Part shown: one piece after another, positions 9,899 through 19,358 of the stretch
How positions within the stretch are numbered: the stretch's first letter is position 1
Layout of the letters: every line of letters starts with the position of its first letter
From: Photobacterium sp. TLY01
GTDB taxonomy: Bacteria > Pseudomonadota > Gammaproteobacteria > Enterobacterales > Vibrionaceae
Direction of reading: 5' to 3'
NCBI RefSeq assembly: GCF_021432065.1
Contig: NZ_CP090364.1
Location: forward strand, 2,184,601 to 2,248,600
DNA: 64,000 nucleotides
Made by a program: the position numbers and the translations under genes
Notes under the pieces: model-generated
What the model saw: only the letters and a program-made list of their open reading frames with translations
What the model was told of the DNA's origin: nothing
Database searches by the model: none

Positions 9899-11389
9899 TT
9901 AATGGCCGCCCATCAGTTTTTCAACTTCGTCTGGCTTGTCATGAACACCGAATTTATCAACGATAGTCGCTGTGGCTTCATTCATGCCGATAATATTGAC
10001 CTGGGTCCCTTCACGGCGGAACTTCAGCACGGCTTTGTCCAGCGATGAGACAGCCGTGATATCCCAGAAGTGGGCCGATGACAGATCAATCGTGACACGT
10101 TCCAGCACTTCCTTGTAGTCAAAAGCGGCTGAAAATTGATCTGAAGAGGCAAAAAAGACTTGTCCCACAACACGATAGGTTCTTGCTTCGCCATTTTCTT
10201 CCAGCTCGCTCTTCACCACCATAAAGTGGCCGATCTTGTTGGCAAAAAACAGGGCCGCCAGCAGAACACCAACAAAGACACCAATGGCAAGGTTGTGGGT
10301 CGCCACAACCACAGCAACCGTCGTGACCATGACGATATTGGTCGACAGCGGGTGAGACTTCAGATCTTTAATCGAAGACCAGGAAAATGTCCCAATCGAC
10401 ACCATGATCATGACGGCAACCAGTGCGGCCATTGGAATCTGCTTGATCCAGTCACTCAGGAAGACCACCATAATCAGCAGGAACAATCCCGCAATAAAGG
10501 TGGATAACCTGCCCCGTCCGCCGGATTTAATATTGATAACCGACTGACCTATCATGGCACAACCAGCCATACCGCCCAGGAAACCGGTCGCAATATTGGC
10601 AATCCCCTGACCTTTACATTCACGGTTCTTGTCGCTGCTGGTGTCGGTAAGATCATCCACGATTGTGGCTGTCATCATGGATTCCAGCAAACCTACGATG
10701 GCCAGGCCTACTGAATAAGGCAGGATAATCCATAAGGTTTCCAGATTCAGCGGCACATCCGGCCACAGGAAAACTGGCAAAGTGTCAGGCAATTGACCCA
10801 TATCCCCTACCGTGCGGATATCAATGCCTAGACTCAATGTCACAGCAGTAATCACAAGGATACACACGAGGGGCGATGGCAGAAGTTTGCCGACATAAGG
10901 CACATAAGGAAACAGGTAGATGATTCCCAGCCCGGCAGCGGTCAGGGCATAAACATGCCAGGTCACATTGGTCAGCTCAGGCAACTGAGCCATAAAGATC
11001 AAAATCGCTAAGGCGTTCACAAACCCCGTGACGACCGAACGGGAGACAAAACGCATCAGATCACCCAGTTTCAGATACCCGGCAAGGATTTGTAAGAGAC
11101 CTGTGAGTACTGTGGCAGCCAGCAGATACTGCAACCCATGCTCTTTGACCAGAGTCACCATCAACAACGCCATCGCACCGGTGGCCGCTGAAATCATGCC
11201 CGGACGACCGCCGGTGAACGCAATAATGACCGCGATACTGAATGACGCATACAGGCCGATTTTCGGATCAACCCCGGCAATGATGGAAAAAGCAATCGCT
11301 TCAGGAATCAGAGCCAGTGCAACTACAAGCCCGGACAAGACATCACCACGCACATTGGACAACCAATCACGCTTTATCGTTTCTATCAT
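9899..11389 (-). CDS. SulP-family anion transporter with STAS domain
   Basis: A 496-residue inner-membrane carrier. It has the SulP core with many hydrophobic helices beginning at [20 protein letters not shown], the GxTGAMA-like segment ([12 protein letters not shown]) and a C-terminal STAS domain (about the last 100 residues). SulP members move bicarbonate, sulfate, molybdate or dicarboxylates with Na+ or H+; the substrate here cannot be read directly. Bicarbonate is the common vibrio annotation. The ATG at 11389 is chosen over a TTG at 11401 on family grounds. A good promoter lies about 100 bp upstream, and the usp gene follows in the same unit. Confidence 0.9.
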   Translation of the reverse strand: MIETIKRDWLSNVRGDVLSGLVVALALIPEAIAFSIIAGVDPKIGLYASFSIAVIIAFTGGRPGMISAATGAMALLMVTLVKEHGLQYLLAATVLTGLLQILAGYLKLGDLMRFVSRSVVTGFVNALAILIFMAQLPELTNVTWHVYALTAAGLGIIYLFPYVPYVGKLLPSPLVCILVITAVTLSLGIDIRTVGDMGQLPDTLPVFLWPDVPLNLETLWIILPYSVGLAIVGLLESMMTATIVDDLTDTSSDKNRECKGQGIANIATGFLGGMAGCAMIGQSVINIKSGGRGRLSTFIAGLFLLIMVVFLSDWIKQIPMAALVAVMIMVSIGTFSWSSIKDLKSHPLSTNIVMVTTVAVVVATHNLAIGVFVGVLLAALFFANKIGHFMVVKSELEENGEARTYRVVGQVFFASSDQFSAAFDYKEVLERVTIDLSSAHFWDITAVSSLDKAVLKFRREGTQVNIIGMNEATATIVDKFGVHDKPDEVEKLMGGH

Positions 11390-11498
11390 AAAATTTCTCA
11401 AAAAATTGTGTCAACAAGAGGTTAGAAAGATGAGAAGGTGGGTTGTCGGCTAAGGCGGCGTCATTGACATCAGTCTCTCCCTGGCGAGTAAAAGTGTG

Positions 11499-11527
11499 AT
11501 CCTATTCACTCCTTTTGACCTAGTCAA
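11499..11527 (-). promoter_or_regulatory. Sigma-70 promoter of sulP-usp with dyad over -35
   Basis: On the minus strand TTGACT (11522-11527) and TAGGAT (11499-11504) are separated by 17 bp. The -35 overlaps an inverted repeat TTGAC-CTA-GTCAA (11515-11527), an operator-like layout. Transcription would begin near 11492, giving a leader of about 100 nt. Confidence 0.6.
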
Positions 11528-11679
11528 TAAAAATGCCTTTTTAACCAGGCTGTACGGGATCAAGCGCAACCTGTGCGAAGACGGATGAAAAGTATCCCCT
11601 GCCACAGTAAATCCTCACAAACTGAAACGGTTATGGTTAAATAGCCACAGAAAACCCCCAGACAGCGAAAATACATCTC

Positions 11680-12012
11680 ATGACAGAACTGAAAACCCTG
11701 ATGCTGTTTTTATTCACAGCGCTAGCCGAAATACTTGGCTGCTACCTTCCCTATCTGTGGCTGAGAGAAGGCAAATCCATCTGGCTGCTTTTTCCTGCCG
11801 CGATTTGTCTGGCGATATTCGCCTGGCTGCTTTCTCTGCACCCGACAGCCTCAGGCCGGGTCTATGCCGCTTATGGGGGCGTTTACATCTTCGCGGCCAT
11901 ATTCTGGCTCTGGCTGGTTGACGGCATCCGCCCGACGTTTTGGGATTTGCTGGGTGCATCTGTCGCCATTGCGGGCATGTGTATCATCATGTTTGCCCCA
12001 AGGCATACGTAG
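11680..12012 (+). CDS. YnfA family small membrane protein (UPF0060)
   Basis: A 110-residue protein with four hydrophobic helices of the YnfA type. The family is related to small multidrug resistance (SMR) proteins, and some members export drugs. Readable landmarks are the N-terminal [17 protein letters not shown] with the conserved Glu in helix 1, [12 protein letters not shown] in the middle and [17 protein letters not shown] at the C-terminus. The length is normal. It stands alone, divergent from sulP. An 8-bp inverted repeat (12024-12031 / 12053-12060) follows and may terminate it weakly. Confidence 0.9.
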   Translation: MTELKTLMLFLFTALAEILGCYLPYLWLREGKSIWLLFPAAICLAIFAWLLSLHPTASGRVYAAYGGVYIFAAIFWLWLVDGIRPTFWDLLGASVAIAGMCIIMFAPRHT

Positions 12013-12185
12013 TTGTTTTCATTCAGTCAGGCTCTGATGGGAAACGGTCAGTCCTGACTGCCCGTCTTTCCTCAAGTTTTACTGCAACAACATAGAAAGT
12101 ACTTTGCCCTTCGTCATTTACAGCAAATCACCACTACACTTGAACATTGACGTCACACGCCTGTATCAGTATTCAAGGAAAAAGC

Positions 12186-12743
12186 ATGAAAAAACTATTA
12201 ATCATCTACGGCAGTACCCGGCCCAACCGTGGTGGTTTGCCGGTTGCTGAGTGGGTCGTACAAGAAGCAGAAAGTGCAGAACAGTTCGACGTGGCATTTG
12301 CTGATCTGAAAACAGTGAACCTGCCTTTACTCGACGAGCCTGATCACCCTGCCCAGCAAAAATACACCCAAGCGCATACCAAGCAGTGGAGCCAAACCGT
12401 TGACGCGGCAGATGCCATCCTCTTTGTGACTCCGGAATACGACTACTTCCCCCCTGCCGCACTGGTCAACGCCATTCAATTTCTGGCCAAAGAATGGGCT
12501 GGAAAACCAGCCGGGATTGTCAGTTATGGGGGGGTGTCCGGCGGGCTGCGTTCAACCCAGGCCTTACGGTTGTTGCTATCTGGCGTCGGCACGCTCACCC
12601 TGTCGGCTTCCGTACCGATTGCCTTTTACAATCAGTACATTAATGACCAAGGCGTGCTGGAAGCCAATGACGCGATGAAAAAAGGACTCACAGGTTTGCT
12701 GACGGAATTGCAAAGAATGACTGAGCTGGTCGCTAAGGCATAA
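12186..12743 (+). CDS. NADPH-dependent FMN reductase family protein
   Basis: A 185-residue flavodoxin-like oxidoreductase of the NADPH-dependent FMN reductase family (the ArsH/ChrR/SsuE group). The N-terminal phosphate-binding loop GSTRPNRGG follows a beta strand (KKLLIIY), and VTPEYDYFPPAALVNAIQFL plus SYGGVSGG form the flavin-binding edge. The ATG at 12186 is used because AAGGA sits a few bases upstream; an in-frame TTG further upstream has no such site. The physiological acceptor (flavin, quinone or azo compound) is not evident. It is monocistronic and followed by a weak hairpin at 12777-12800. Confidence 0.88.
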   Translation: MKKLLIIYGSTRPNRGGLPVAEWVVQEAESAEQFDVAFADLKTVNLPLLDEPDHPAQQKYTQAHTKQWSQTVDAADAILFVTPEYDYFPPAALVNAIQFLAKEWAGKPAGIVSYGGVSGGLRSTQALRLLLSGVGTLTLSASVPIAFYNQYINDQGVLEANDAMKKGLTGLLTELQRMTELVAKA

Positions 12744-12869
12744 ACACCGGCCAGTCCCTGTCATCCGACACATCAGACAGGCCGCAAGATTGTGGCCTGT
12801 TCAATTGTACCCGTGCAGACAGCACTACAGGTGTCATCTATCAGCGACACCTCAGCATTAAAGAATGGA

Positions 12870-13331
12870 CTACTGAGGCACGACCCTCGCGGTTCGGCCG
12901 GTGACATTAATCCGGACTTTCTGCCCGACCCGAAACACCATGTTCGGGTCAGCAGCCTGGACAATGGCAATAGTCTCTCCGGTATCGTCAAGCTTAATGG
13001 TCAGGTTCACCCCGTTACTTTCCGACAAATTCTGTGACGCTTTACTCCCGGCATAGCCGCCCAGTAAACCGCCACCGATAGCTGCGATATCAGAACCGCT
13101 GCCGCCACCGATTTTCGAGCCCAGGATCCCACCAACAGCAGCACCTGCGATGGTGCCAACCACATTCTGCTCACCCTCTAAGGTCACAGGATCAATCTGA
13201 ATAATCGTGCCGTATTTCACTTGCTGGATTTGCTGAGCCTGAGAGCGGCCATAGGTATCACCGTATGGGTTTCTTGCACAGCCACTCACTGCCAGTACCA
13301 CAATGAAAAAGACAAAAAGGACGTATTTCAC
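12870..13331 (-). CDS. Glycine-zipper outer membrane lipoprotein (SlyB/Pcp-like)
   Basis: A 153-residue lipoprotein. It has a signal peptide with lipobox LAVSGC (Cys about residue 18), then glycine-zipper helices (GTIAGAAVGGILGSKIGGG ... GGGLLGGYAGSKA) of the 17-kDa surface antigen type, and a beta C-terminal part with DPNMVFRVGQKVRI. The GTG at 13331 is chosen because AAGAAGG lies 7 bases upstream and it puts the signal peptide at the N-terminus. It resembles the product at 50886-51350, which shares the zipper and DPNM-F-G-VRI pattern but is not lipidated. The role is probably envelope integrity; this is inferred. Confidence 0.87.
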   Translation of the reverse strand: MKYVLFVFFIVVLAVSGCARNPYGDTYGRSQAQQIQQVKYGTIIQIDPVTLEGEQNVVGTIAGAAVGGILGSKIGGGSGSDIAAIGGGLLGGYAGSKASQNLSESNGVNLTIKLDDTGETIAIVQAADPNMVFRVGQKVRINVTGRTARVVPQ

Positions 13332-13518
13332 AATGTCACCTTCTTTACCTGCCAAGGGGTCACGCTAGAAGTATAGCAATCCTGTTTTTTTGCTCATGCC
13401 TAAGGAATGAGAGCACCGGAAGATCATTAAAACACGACTCCTACTTGCGTCTTCTGCGCTGCTCGAACACAATCATCTCCTTTCATTTCCGCAGGAAGGC
13501 CAACATCAAGAGGCAGTT

Positions 13519-14124
13519 ATGGCAGACGAACACAATAAACAGGACCGATACAAAACCCGGCAGCAAAAAGTCAAAGATGAAGTTGATGCCCGCGTGGCTG
13601 CCGCACAAACAGAAAAAGGCATCCTGCTGGTCATTACCGGTAACGGAAAAGGGAAATCCACCTCTGGTTTTGGCACCATTGCCCGCGCGGTCGGTCATGG
13701 TCAGACATGCGGGGTTGGTCAGTTTATCAAAGGTACCTGGGACAATGGCGAAAGGAACCTGCTCGAACAGCACGGCGTGACTTTTGCCGTCATGGGCACA
13801 GGTTTTACGTGGGACACGCAAGACAAAGAAGCCGATACCCAGGCCGCTCAGGCCACCTGGGCTGAATGTAAAAAAATGCTGACCGACGCCAGCTATGATG
13901 TGGTTTTACTCGACGAGCTGACCTACATGCTGACCTACGGCTATCTGGATATTGATGAAGTGCTGGACACGATTGCACATCGCCCGCCGGAGCAATCTGT
14001 GGTGGTGACAGGTCGCGCAGCTCACCGTCGTCTGACTGACATGGCCGATACGGTTTCAGAAGTTCGCAATGTCAAGCACGCCTTTGAGAGCGGTATTAAA
14101 GCCCGCAAAGGCGTAGACTGGTAA
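13519..14124 (+). CDS. cobO: Cob(I)alamin adenosyltransferase (CobA/BtuR type)
   Basis: This enzyme transfers the adenosyl group of ATP to reduced corrinoids to make adenosylcobalamin. The 201-residue protein has the P-loop GNGKGKST, the VGQFIKGTW segment, a Walker-B-like VVLLDELTYML and the C-terminal HAFESGIKARKGVDW typical of BtuR/CobO. The start ATG is preceded by AGAGGCAGTT. No other cobalamin genes are nearby, so it probably serves salvage. It converges with the downstream gene with 1 bp between stops. Confidence 0.95.
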   Translation: MADEHNKQDRYKTRQQKVKDEVDARVAAAQTEKGILLVITGNGKGKSTSGFGTIARAVGHGQTCGVGQFIKGTWDNGERNLLEQHGVTFAVMGTGFTWDTQDKEADTQAAQATWAECKKMLTDASYDVVLLDELTYMLTYGYLDIDEVLDTIAHRPPEQSVVVTGRAAHRRLTDMADTVSEVRNVKHAFESGIKARKGVDW

Positions 14125-14125
14125 C

Positions 14126-15172
14126 TCAGGAAGACGGCGGCGCCGAATCATGGCAGACCTCAGAGACATGGCAGAGGTCTGCATCAATCTCCTGATTGCC
14201 CAGCAGGCGCAGCCACAACGAAGGTAAATGTTTGATCCGTACTTCCGGGCTGTTCAATTGCACCGGCAGTGGAAATTGCCAGTCAGCATGATGTTCCCGG
14301 CTGGCAATCACAAACCGAAACGGCAGATAATCCACCATGCCCAGACGCAAGTCCGTCGCGATGATCTGGCTGCCGTTCTCTTCATAACGGATGAATTGAC
14401 GGGTAAACCGTTCAAGCGCCTGTAATGTTGAAGGTTTGTCGTTCAGTGGCCAGTGGCCGCGGTCTTTCTCGAGAAAGTCCACCGTGTCTGACTCATCCAG
14501 CAGTGATGACAGCCCTTCCCAATAACGGTCTTCGCCGAGCACCACAATTCGCCATAACACAGTATTAAAAGGCGTTGGCGAGACAAAAACCGGTTTGCCT
14601 TCCAGCGCTGTTCCGGCCACCTGATTTTCCACTCTCTGCTCAATGAGGTTCATTGCCACGACCGACCAGACCAGATACAGGCTGGACAGGATCACCCCGG
14701 CTTTGCACAGGCTGGCAATACGATCACGCCACAGCAGTGCAGCCAGTAGTGTCACGAGCAGGGGCAGAGTATACAGCGGATCGATGATGAAGATGCTTGA
14801 AGCCGCCACACTGACAGGTAACGGCCACAAGAGCTGCGTGCCATAAGCCGTGAAAGCATCCAGTATGGGATGGGTGATTAAACAGGCCGCCACCAGGCCC
14901 CATAAGTGCAGGAAACTGAATGCAGTGGCTGGCCGCCATCGGTGCCAGCACCACGCCAGCAACAGAGAAAACGGAAACAGCACAAAAAGAGAGTGGCTGA
15001 ACCCGCGGTGCTTCACCATATCTGAGACGGGATCGCCATAATCGATGAACACATCAAGATCCGGCACCGTACCCAGCATGGCACCGGCCACCAGCACTTT
15101 GGGTGAAGCGTTTCGGCCCGCTATCATGCCGGCAACTGCAGCGCCCAACGCCGCCTGTGTCACTGAATCCAA
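14126..15172 (-). CDS. YdjM-family membrane-bound metal-dependent hydrolase
   Basis: A 348-residue inner-membrane protein of the YdjM/DUF457 family. The first half has several hydrophobic helices and conserved polar residues DLDVFIDYGD, HRGFSHS, HPILDAFTAYG and DPLYTLP that are thought to bind metal; the second half (about 200-348) is a soluble domain. The TTG at 15172 is preferred (reads MDSVTQAALG, the family start, with GGAG 7 bases before it). The GTG two codons upstream is too close to that site. The substrate is unknown. Confidence 0.82.
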   Translation of the reverse strand: MDSVTQAALGAAVAGMIAGRNASPKVLVAGAMLGTVPDLDVFIDYGDPVSDMVKHRGFSHSLFVLFPFSLLLAWCWHRWRPATAFSFLHLWGLVAACLITHPILDAFTAYGTQLLWPLPVSVAASSIFIIDPLYTLPLLVTLLAALLWRDRIASLCKAGVILSSLYLVWSVVAMNLIEQRVENQVAGTALEGKPVFVSPTPFNTVLWRIVVLGEDRYWEGLSSLLDESDTVDFLEKDRGHWPLNDKPSTLQALERFTRQFIRYEENGSQIIATDLRLGMVDYLPFRFVIASREHHADWQFPLPVQLNSPEVRIKHLPSLWLRLLGNQEIDADLCHVSEVCHDSAPPSS

Positions 15173-15261
15173 GGTCACTCTCCATGATTTTTTGCAAATT
15201 GTACCAAACCGCTCAGTCAGAGATAGCCCAACGACATTATCAGTAACAAAATAGCGGCAAA

Positions 15262-15296
15262 CATAAAAAGGGCCAGCGGTTTACCCGGCTGGCCCT
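15262..15296 (-). terminator. Terminator of asmA-family gene
   Basis: On the minus strand a perfect stem GGGCCAGC / GCTGGCCC is followed by TTTTTATG. It lies about 30 bp past the stop at 15327. Confidence 0.88.
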
Positions 15297-15326
15297 GATC
15301 TCATTGGTTTGTTCACAGGCGGCGCG

Positions 15327-17549
15327 TTAGTTAAACAGCCCTTTCAGCAACTTATCCGTGGCTTCTTTGACTTTATCGTCGTCCGCTTTGTCGCCCAGCA
15401 GCTTATCCAGCCCACGCTGCACTTCCTTATTGGCCTTCTCTTCCAGCCTCTCTGCTTCTTTTTTGGCTTTTGCTTCCAGCTCTTTCGCCCGCTTATCCAG
15501 CTCGCTGTTCCGCTTCACCAGCTCTTTGAAGTTGATGGCATAATCCGGCGCCTGCCAGGTGCCGGTAATATCAAGCGGCACTGTGATATCTGCGACTTCG
15601 TCTACCGATTTACCACCCTGTCCTTTACTGGTGGCCACGACAGAGGTGTCAATCTGAAACGCCAGAGACTGCGCAATCAGATCCGTATTTCCTTTGCCGT
15701 CAACCCGCAGCAATGGCGACGCCAGATGCATATTGTTGGTCGCGGCTTTGCCGTCTTTCAGCATAAAGGTCGCCGTCAACGCAGAGAAGTCCGTCTTTTT
15801 CGACTCGTCTTTTATCGTATCTGACTGGCCTTTCAGTTTGGCTTTGGCTTCACGGATCATCTTGGGAATATTGATCCCGTTGACTGCACCATCAGCAAAG
15901 TTGATGGCAATGGTTCCGTCCAGATTCTTCTTGAGTCGTGACTCGGCCAGCCCCTTGCCGGCCACTTCAACATCGATGTTTCCCGTACCCGCCAGGATAT
16001 CATTCTCGGCGACATCCACCAGCAAAGGCTGAACCTGTACGCCCTGGATGCTTTTGCTGATCTGGTAAACCGGCAGTGAGCCGTTCGCATCCAGTCTGGC
16101 TGTGGCGGTTATTGTCCCATCGTACAGCTGAGCTGCGAACTTATTGAGAGAAAACACGCCATTTTTAATCGCTATCGCCAGATCAACATTGTTCAGCTTG
16201 GCGTTCGCTGCCACAAAACGATTCACGGTCACAGTGCCGTCGACATCGAACTGTTTCAAGACCGACAGATCCGGTTCCTGTTCGCTGGCCGACGTACTGC
16301 CAGCCGGTGCAGATGCCGTGTTTGCGGTCTCTGACGGCTTGGCCTCCTCACTGGCTGAAGCGACTGCATCGCCACCGGTCCAGTTGTCGACATTGATTTC
16401 CTCACTGCTGAGCGCAAAACGGATCACCGGAATATCAGCCTGTTTGAACGAGACATCACCGTTCAATGCCAGCTCATCCGCCTTCACCGTCAATCCGCTC
16501 AGGGACGCCAGTGCGGCTTTGAGATCGTATTCAGCATCGCCAGACACGGCCACTTTCATCGTCGGCCGGGGCAGCGCGGCACCTTCGAGATCTGAGGTCA
16601 GATCCAGCGCCTGCAGCGAAACTTTTGTCTTATCCTGACTGACCATCAGCCGGGTTTTACCGTCAGCGTTGAAGGCCAGATCCGGGATCTGCCCTTTCGC
16701 TGACAGGGTCACGTTGCTCCACTCACCCAGATTGAAGGCATCCAGTTTCAGGGTGACATGCTCCAGTTGGGTGCCGGCTTCTGTCATACTGGCGGAAAGC
16801 TCAGTGTTTTTCAGCGCCGCGTTATCCAGAGTTTCCGCCAACTGCAGGCTGGTTTTACCCTGGGCTGAAAAGCGCATCGCACCGTTTTGGCCTGCCAGGT
16901 CAAAATTCAAATCCGCCCATTCACCCGGTGCAAACTGGCTCAGATGCATGTTCAGCGAGTCCAGCGCAGTGACTGTGCCGGCTTGATCGTCCCGCATGCT
17001 GACACTGGCGTTTTCGAGCGCAATGCCTGCCAGACTGATCACCCACTTCTCACCAGTTGCCGTTTCGCCTTCGGCCACCACTTCGCCCTCACCAGAGGCT
17101 GTCGGCTCCGCCTGAGTTTCCCGCGACTCTGACGCTGCTCTGTCTGAGACTTGTGTCTCGCCGCCTATGCCATCCAGGTTACTGACGCCATCTTTACGCG
17201 TTTGAATAAACACACGGGCATCTTTGAGCGTGACCTGACCAATTTCCAGCCGGTTCGACAAAAGTGGCAGTACAGACACAGACACACCTGCTTCATTGAA
17301 CTGAACCAGGTTCGCTTCATCAAACCCAGCCGGGTTACGAAACTCGGTCCGGCCAATCGCAAAACCCACGCTGGGGAAAAAACGCCAGCCGATATCACCT
17401 TCAATGACCAAATCACGGCCCGTGGCCTTCTTTACCTGTTCCGCAATCAAAGGCTTAAATTGGTTCGGGTCGATCAGCGTCACCAGAACGCCAATCGCCA
17501 CCACTACAACCAGCACGATCGCCAGCAATACATAGAGAATTTTTTTCAT
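15327..17549 (-). CDS. AsmA family envelope protein
   Basis: A 740-residue AsmA-like protein. It has one N-terminal transmembrane helix (ILYVLLAIVLVVVVAIGVLVTL) followed by the family signature LIDPNQFKPLIAEQVKKATGRDLVIEGDIGW-type start, a long periplasmic beta-rich region and an acidic low-complexity linker (SASEEAKPSETANTASAP). The C-terminal part has the AsmA_2-like segment and ends in a charged coiled-coil. AsmA-like proteins affect outer membrane lipid content, possibly by bridging phospholipids across the periplasm. The ATG at 17549, with GAGGA just upstream, is chosen over an earlier in-frame codon. It is a single-gene unit. Confidence 0.9.
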   Translation of the reverse strand: MKKILYVLLAIVLVVVVAIGVLVTLIDPNQFKPLIAEQVKKATGRDLVIEGDIGWRFFPSVGFAIGRTEFRNPAGFDEANLVQFNEAGVSVSVLPLLSNRLEIGQVTLKDARVFIQTRKDGVSNLDGIGGETQVSDRAASESRETQAEPTASGEGEVVAEGETATGEKWVISLAGIALENASVSMRDDQAGTVTALDSLNMHLSQFAPGEWADLNFDLAGQNGAMRFSAQGKTSLQLAETLDNAALKNTELSASMTEAGTQLEHVTLKLDAFNLGEWSNVTLSAKGQIPDLAFNADGKTRLMVSQDKTKVSLQALDLTSDLEGAALPRPTMKVAVSGDAEYDLKAALASLSGLTVKADELALNGDVSFKQADIPVIRFALSSEEINVDNWTGGDAVASASEEAKPSETANTASAPAGSTSASEQEPDLSVLKQFDVDGTVTVNRFVAANAKLNNVDLAIAIKNGVFSLNKFAAQLYDGTITATARLDANGSLPVYQISKSIQGVQVQPLLVDVAENDILAGTGNIDVEVAGKGLAESRLKKNLDGTIAINFADGAVNGINIPKMIREAKAKLKGQSDTIKDESKKTDFSALTATFMLKDGKAATNNMHLASPLLRVDGKGNTDLIAQSLAFQIDTSVVATSKGQGGKSVDEVADITVPLDITGTWQAPDYAINFKELVKRNSELDKRAKELEAKAKKEAERLEEKANKEVQRGLDKLLGDKADDDKVKEATDKLLKGLFN

Positions 17550-17646
17550 TCTGTCCTCGAAGTGTGTGCCGTGTAAGTAAGACTTATTGACCTGTGACAC
17601 ACTAAAAAATGCCAACAAAAAATGTCAAAATACCTGATTTATTAAA

Positions 17647-17676
17647 GCAAAAAATAAGGCCACCGTTAAGGTGACC
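17647..17676 (-). terminator. Terminator of dcd
   Basis: Minus strand: GGTCACC-TTAAC-GGTGGCC with one G-U pair, then TTATTTTTTGC. It is 40 bp after the dcd stop. Confidence 0.85.
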
Positions 17677-17716
17677 ATATCATTCTGACTACAATTTGAT
17701 GCGTTTCTGACAAAAA

Positions 17717-18313
17717 TCAGCGATGTTTTTTCTCATCTTCATTGATTCGGCTGGCAACTGCACCCTGCTGATTGTGATATTTCGCATTGGCGCGCTTGTT
17801 ATAAGGCTTCTCAGCAGAACCTGACAGCACCTCAAAGCTCAGCGCACCGATCGGCATATGCGGACGCAGTGCCAGCGGCAACCGGCCGCTGTTATAAAAT
17901 TCCAGCACAATTCTGCCCGACCAGCCCGGATCAATCCGGTGCGCAGTCACATGGACCATCAAACCCAGGCGGGCCAGTGAAGAACGGCCGTCCAGCCAGC
18001 CGACAATATTATCCGGCAAAGTAACAGATTCGTGAGTCACCGCCAGCGCCAGTTGTCCCGGATGCAGGAAAAAGGCATCGCCGTCAGCGACTTCAATCTC
18101 ATCACTCATGACTTTTTCGAGCTGTGCCGCAACATCTTCTTTTTTGCCGGAGAGATCGATATACGGCGCACCGTGGTCAGTAAAAATACGGAAATTATTA
18201 CCTAAGGTGACATCGATTGTCAGACCGCTAATCACATCATTTGACGGGCGCGGCTCAATACTGATCTTACCTTCATCAAGATAGGCCTTGATGTCCTTGT
18301 CACAAAGTCTCAT
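17717..18313 (-). CDS. dcd: dCTP deaminase
   Basis: Dcd deaminates dCTP to dUTP, the main route to dTTP precursors in enteric-type bacteria. The 198-residue protein starts [17 protein letters not shown] and carries the substrate-binding signatures [25 protein letters not shown] and [14 protein letters not shown]. The ATG at 18313 matches the family start; an upstream in-frame extension would encode unrelated residues. It lies 188 bp downstream of udk on the same strand but has its own terminator boundary and a promoter with a 19-bp palindrome, so it is probably its own unit. Confidence 0.96.
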   Translation of the reverse strand: MRLCDKDIKAYLDEGKISIEPRPSNDVISGLTIDVTLGNNFRIFTDHGAPYIDLSGKKEDVAAQLEKVMSDEIEVADGDAFFLHPGQLALAVTHESVTLPDNIVGWLDGRSSLARLGLMVHVTAHRIDPGWSGRIVLEFYNSGRLPLALRPHMPIGALSFEVLSGSAEKPYNKRANAKYHNQQGAVASRINEDEKKHR

Positions 18314-18371
18314 GTTGCGGGTTATCTCCAGGGCAAAAAAATCAAAAAGACTATCAGAAATGTTTGCCGCC

Positions 18372-18400
18372 ACTATAACGACCTGCTCGCAGCAGGTCTA
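18372..18400 (-). promoter_or_regulatory. dcd promoter overlapped by a perfect palindrome
   Basis: Minus strand TAGACC (18395-18400) and TATAGT (18372-18377) are 17 bp apart. The palindrome GACCTGCT-CGC-AGCAGGTC (18380-18398) fills the spacer and most of the -35. This position suits a repressor operator. The regulator is not recognised; it is not a LexA or NrdR box. Confidence 0.55.
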
Positions 18401-18463
18401 TCTTTGCAGCCGCTTGCGTGACATGAGGTCACGCCTTTTTATTACAACACAGAATTCAAGTGA

Positions 18464-18491
18464 CAAAAAAGGCTGACCTGAGCCAGCCTTT
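18464..18491 (-). terminator. Terminator of udk
   Basis: Minus strand: AAAGGCTG ... CAGCCTTT stem with an 8-base loop, followed by TTTTGTC. It lies 10-37 bp past the udk stop. Confidence 0.85.
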
Positions 18492-18500
18492 GCCATACCT

Positions 18501-19145
18501 TTACGCTTTAAGTAAGCGGGCAATATGCGCTTTTAGTACATCGATAGCAATACGGTTCTTGCCGCCTCGCGGCACAATAATATCGGCATATTGTTTAGAC
18601 GGTTCAATGAACTGCATAAACATAGGACGAACAGTTTTCTGGTATTGCTGCAGTACCGATGACATTGTCCGGCCGCGCTCTGCCACATCACGCTGCAATC
18701 GGCGAAGCAGGCAGATATCCAGAGGGGTGTCCATAAAAACGGTGGCATGCATCAGGTCACGTAAACGAGGGTCTGTCAGCAGCAGGATGCCTTCCAGAAT
18801 GATCACCTTCTTTGGGGTAAGCGTGGTGGTTTCTGTCATGCGGGTGTGCTCGCTATAGCTGTACTGCGGCACTTCGACGGCCTCACCGCGAATCAGGGTT
18901 TCGAGATGATCACAAAGCAAGTCGTGGTCAAGGGCATTGGGATGGTCGTAGTTCGTCTTAACCCGTTCATCCATACTCAGGTGACTTTGATCGTTATAGT
19001 AACAATCTTCCGTAATAACACCGATCTGTTGATCGCCAACTTTTTCTCTAAGTTCGTTGTAAACCGTTCTGGCAATCAAACTTTTACCGGAAGCAGACGC
19101 GCCTGCAATCCCGATAATTACGCATTGGTGTGAATGTTCAGACAT
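18501..19145 (-). CDS. udk: Uridine kinase
   Basis: Udk phosphorylates uridine and cytidine in pyrimidine salvage, using GTP or ATP. The 214-residue protein has the P-loop [20 protein letters not shown], the [13 protein letters not shown] segment and the [14 protein letters not shown] Walker-B-like region. The ATG at 19145, with AGGTG upstream, gives the family N-terminus. It follows mrp on the same strand after 213 bp; a TATAAT hexamer on the minus strand at 19252-19257 may be its own -10, though no matching -35 is seen. Confidence 0.96.
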   Translation of the reverse strand: MSEHSHQCVIIGIAGASASGKSLIARTVYNELREKVGDQQIGVITEDCYYNDQSHLSMDERVKTNYDHPNALDHDLLCDHLETLIRGEAVEVPQYSYSEHTRMTETTTLTPKKVIILEGILLLTDPRLRDLMHATVFMDTPLDICLLRRLQRDVAERGRTMSSVLQQYQKTVRPMFMQFIEPSKQYADIIVPRGGKNRIAIDVLKAHIARLLKA

Positions 19146-19358
19146 ATCAGAAAGCACCTGTAAGAATATCTAGCGGGTTATTACCCAAATTCAGTAACCG
19201 GCCCCACTCAGCGGCACAGCACTATACTGCAGGTAAAAATTAAACCGCACGATTATAAGGAGTTGACGCCTTGGATACCAGAGCAAATGCGATCTTGCGC
19301 TCAAAACATGATGCAAATGCAACGGCAAACAAGGTTTCAACCGTTACATTCACTGCAA

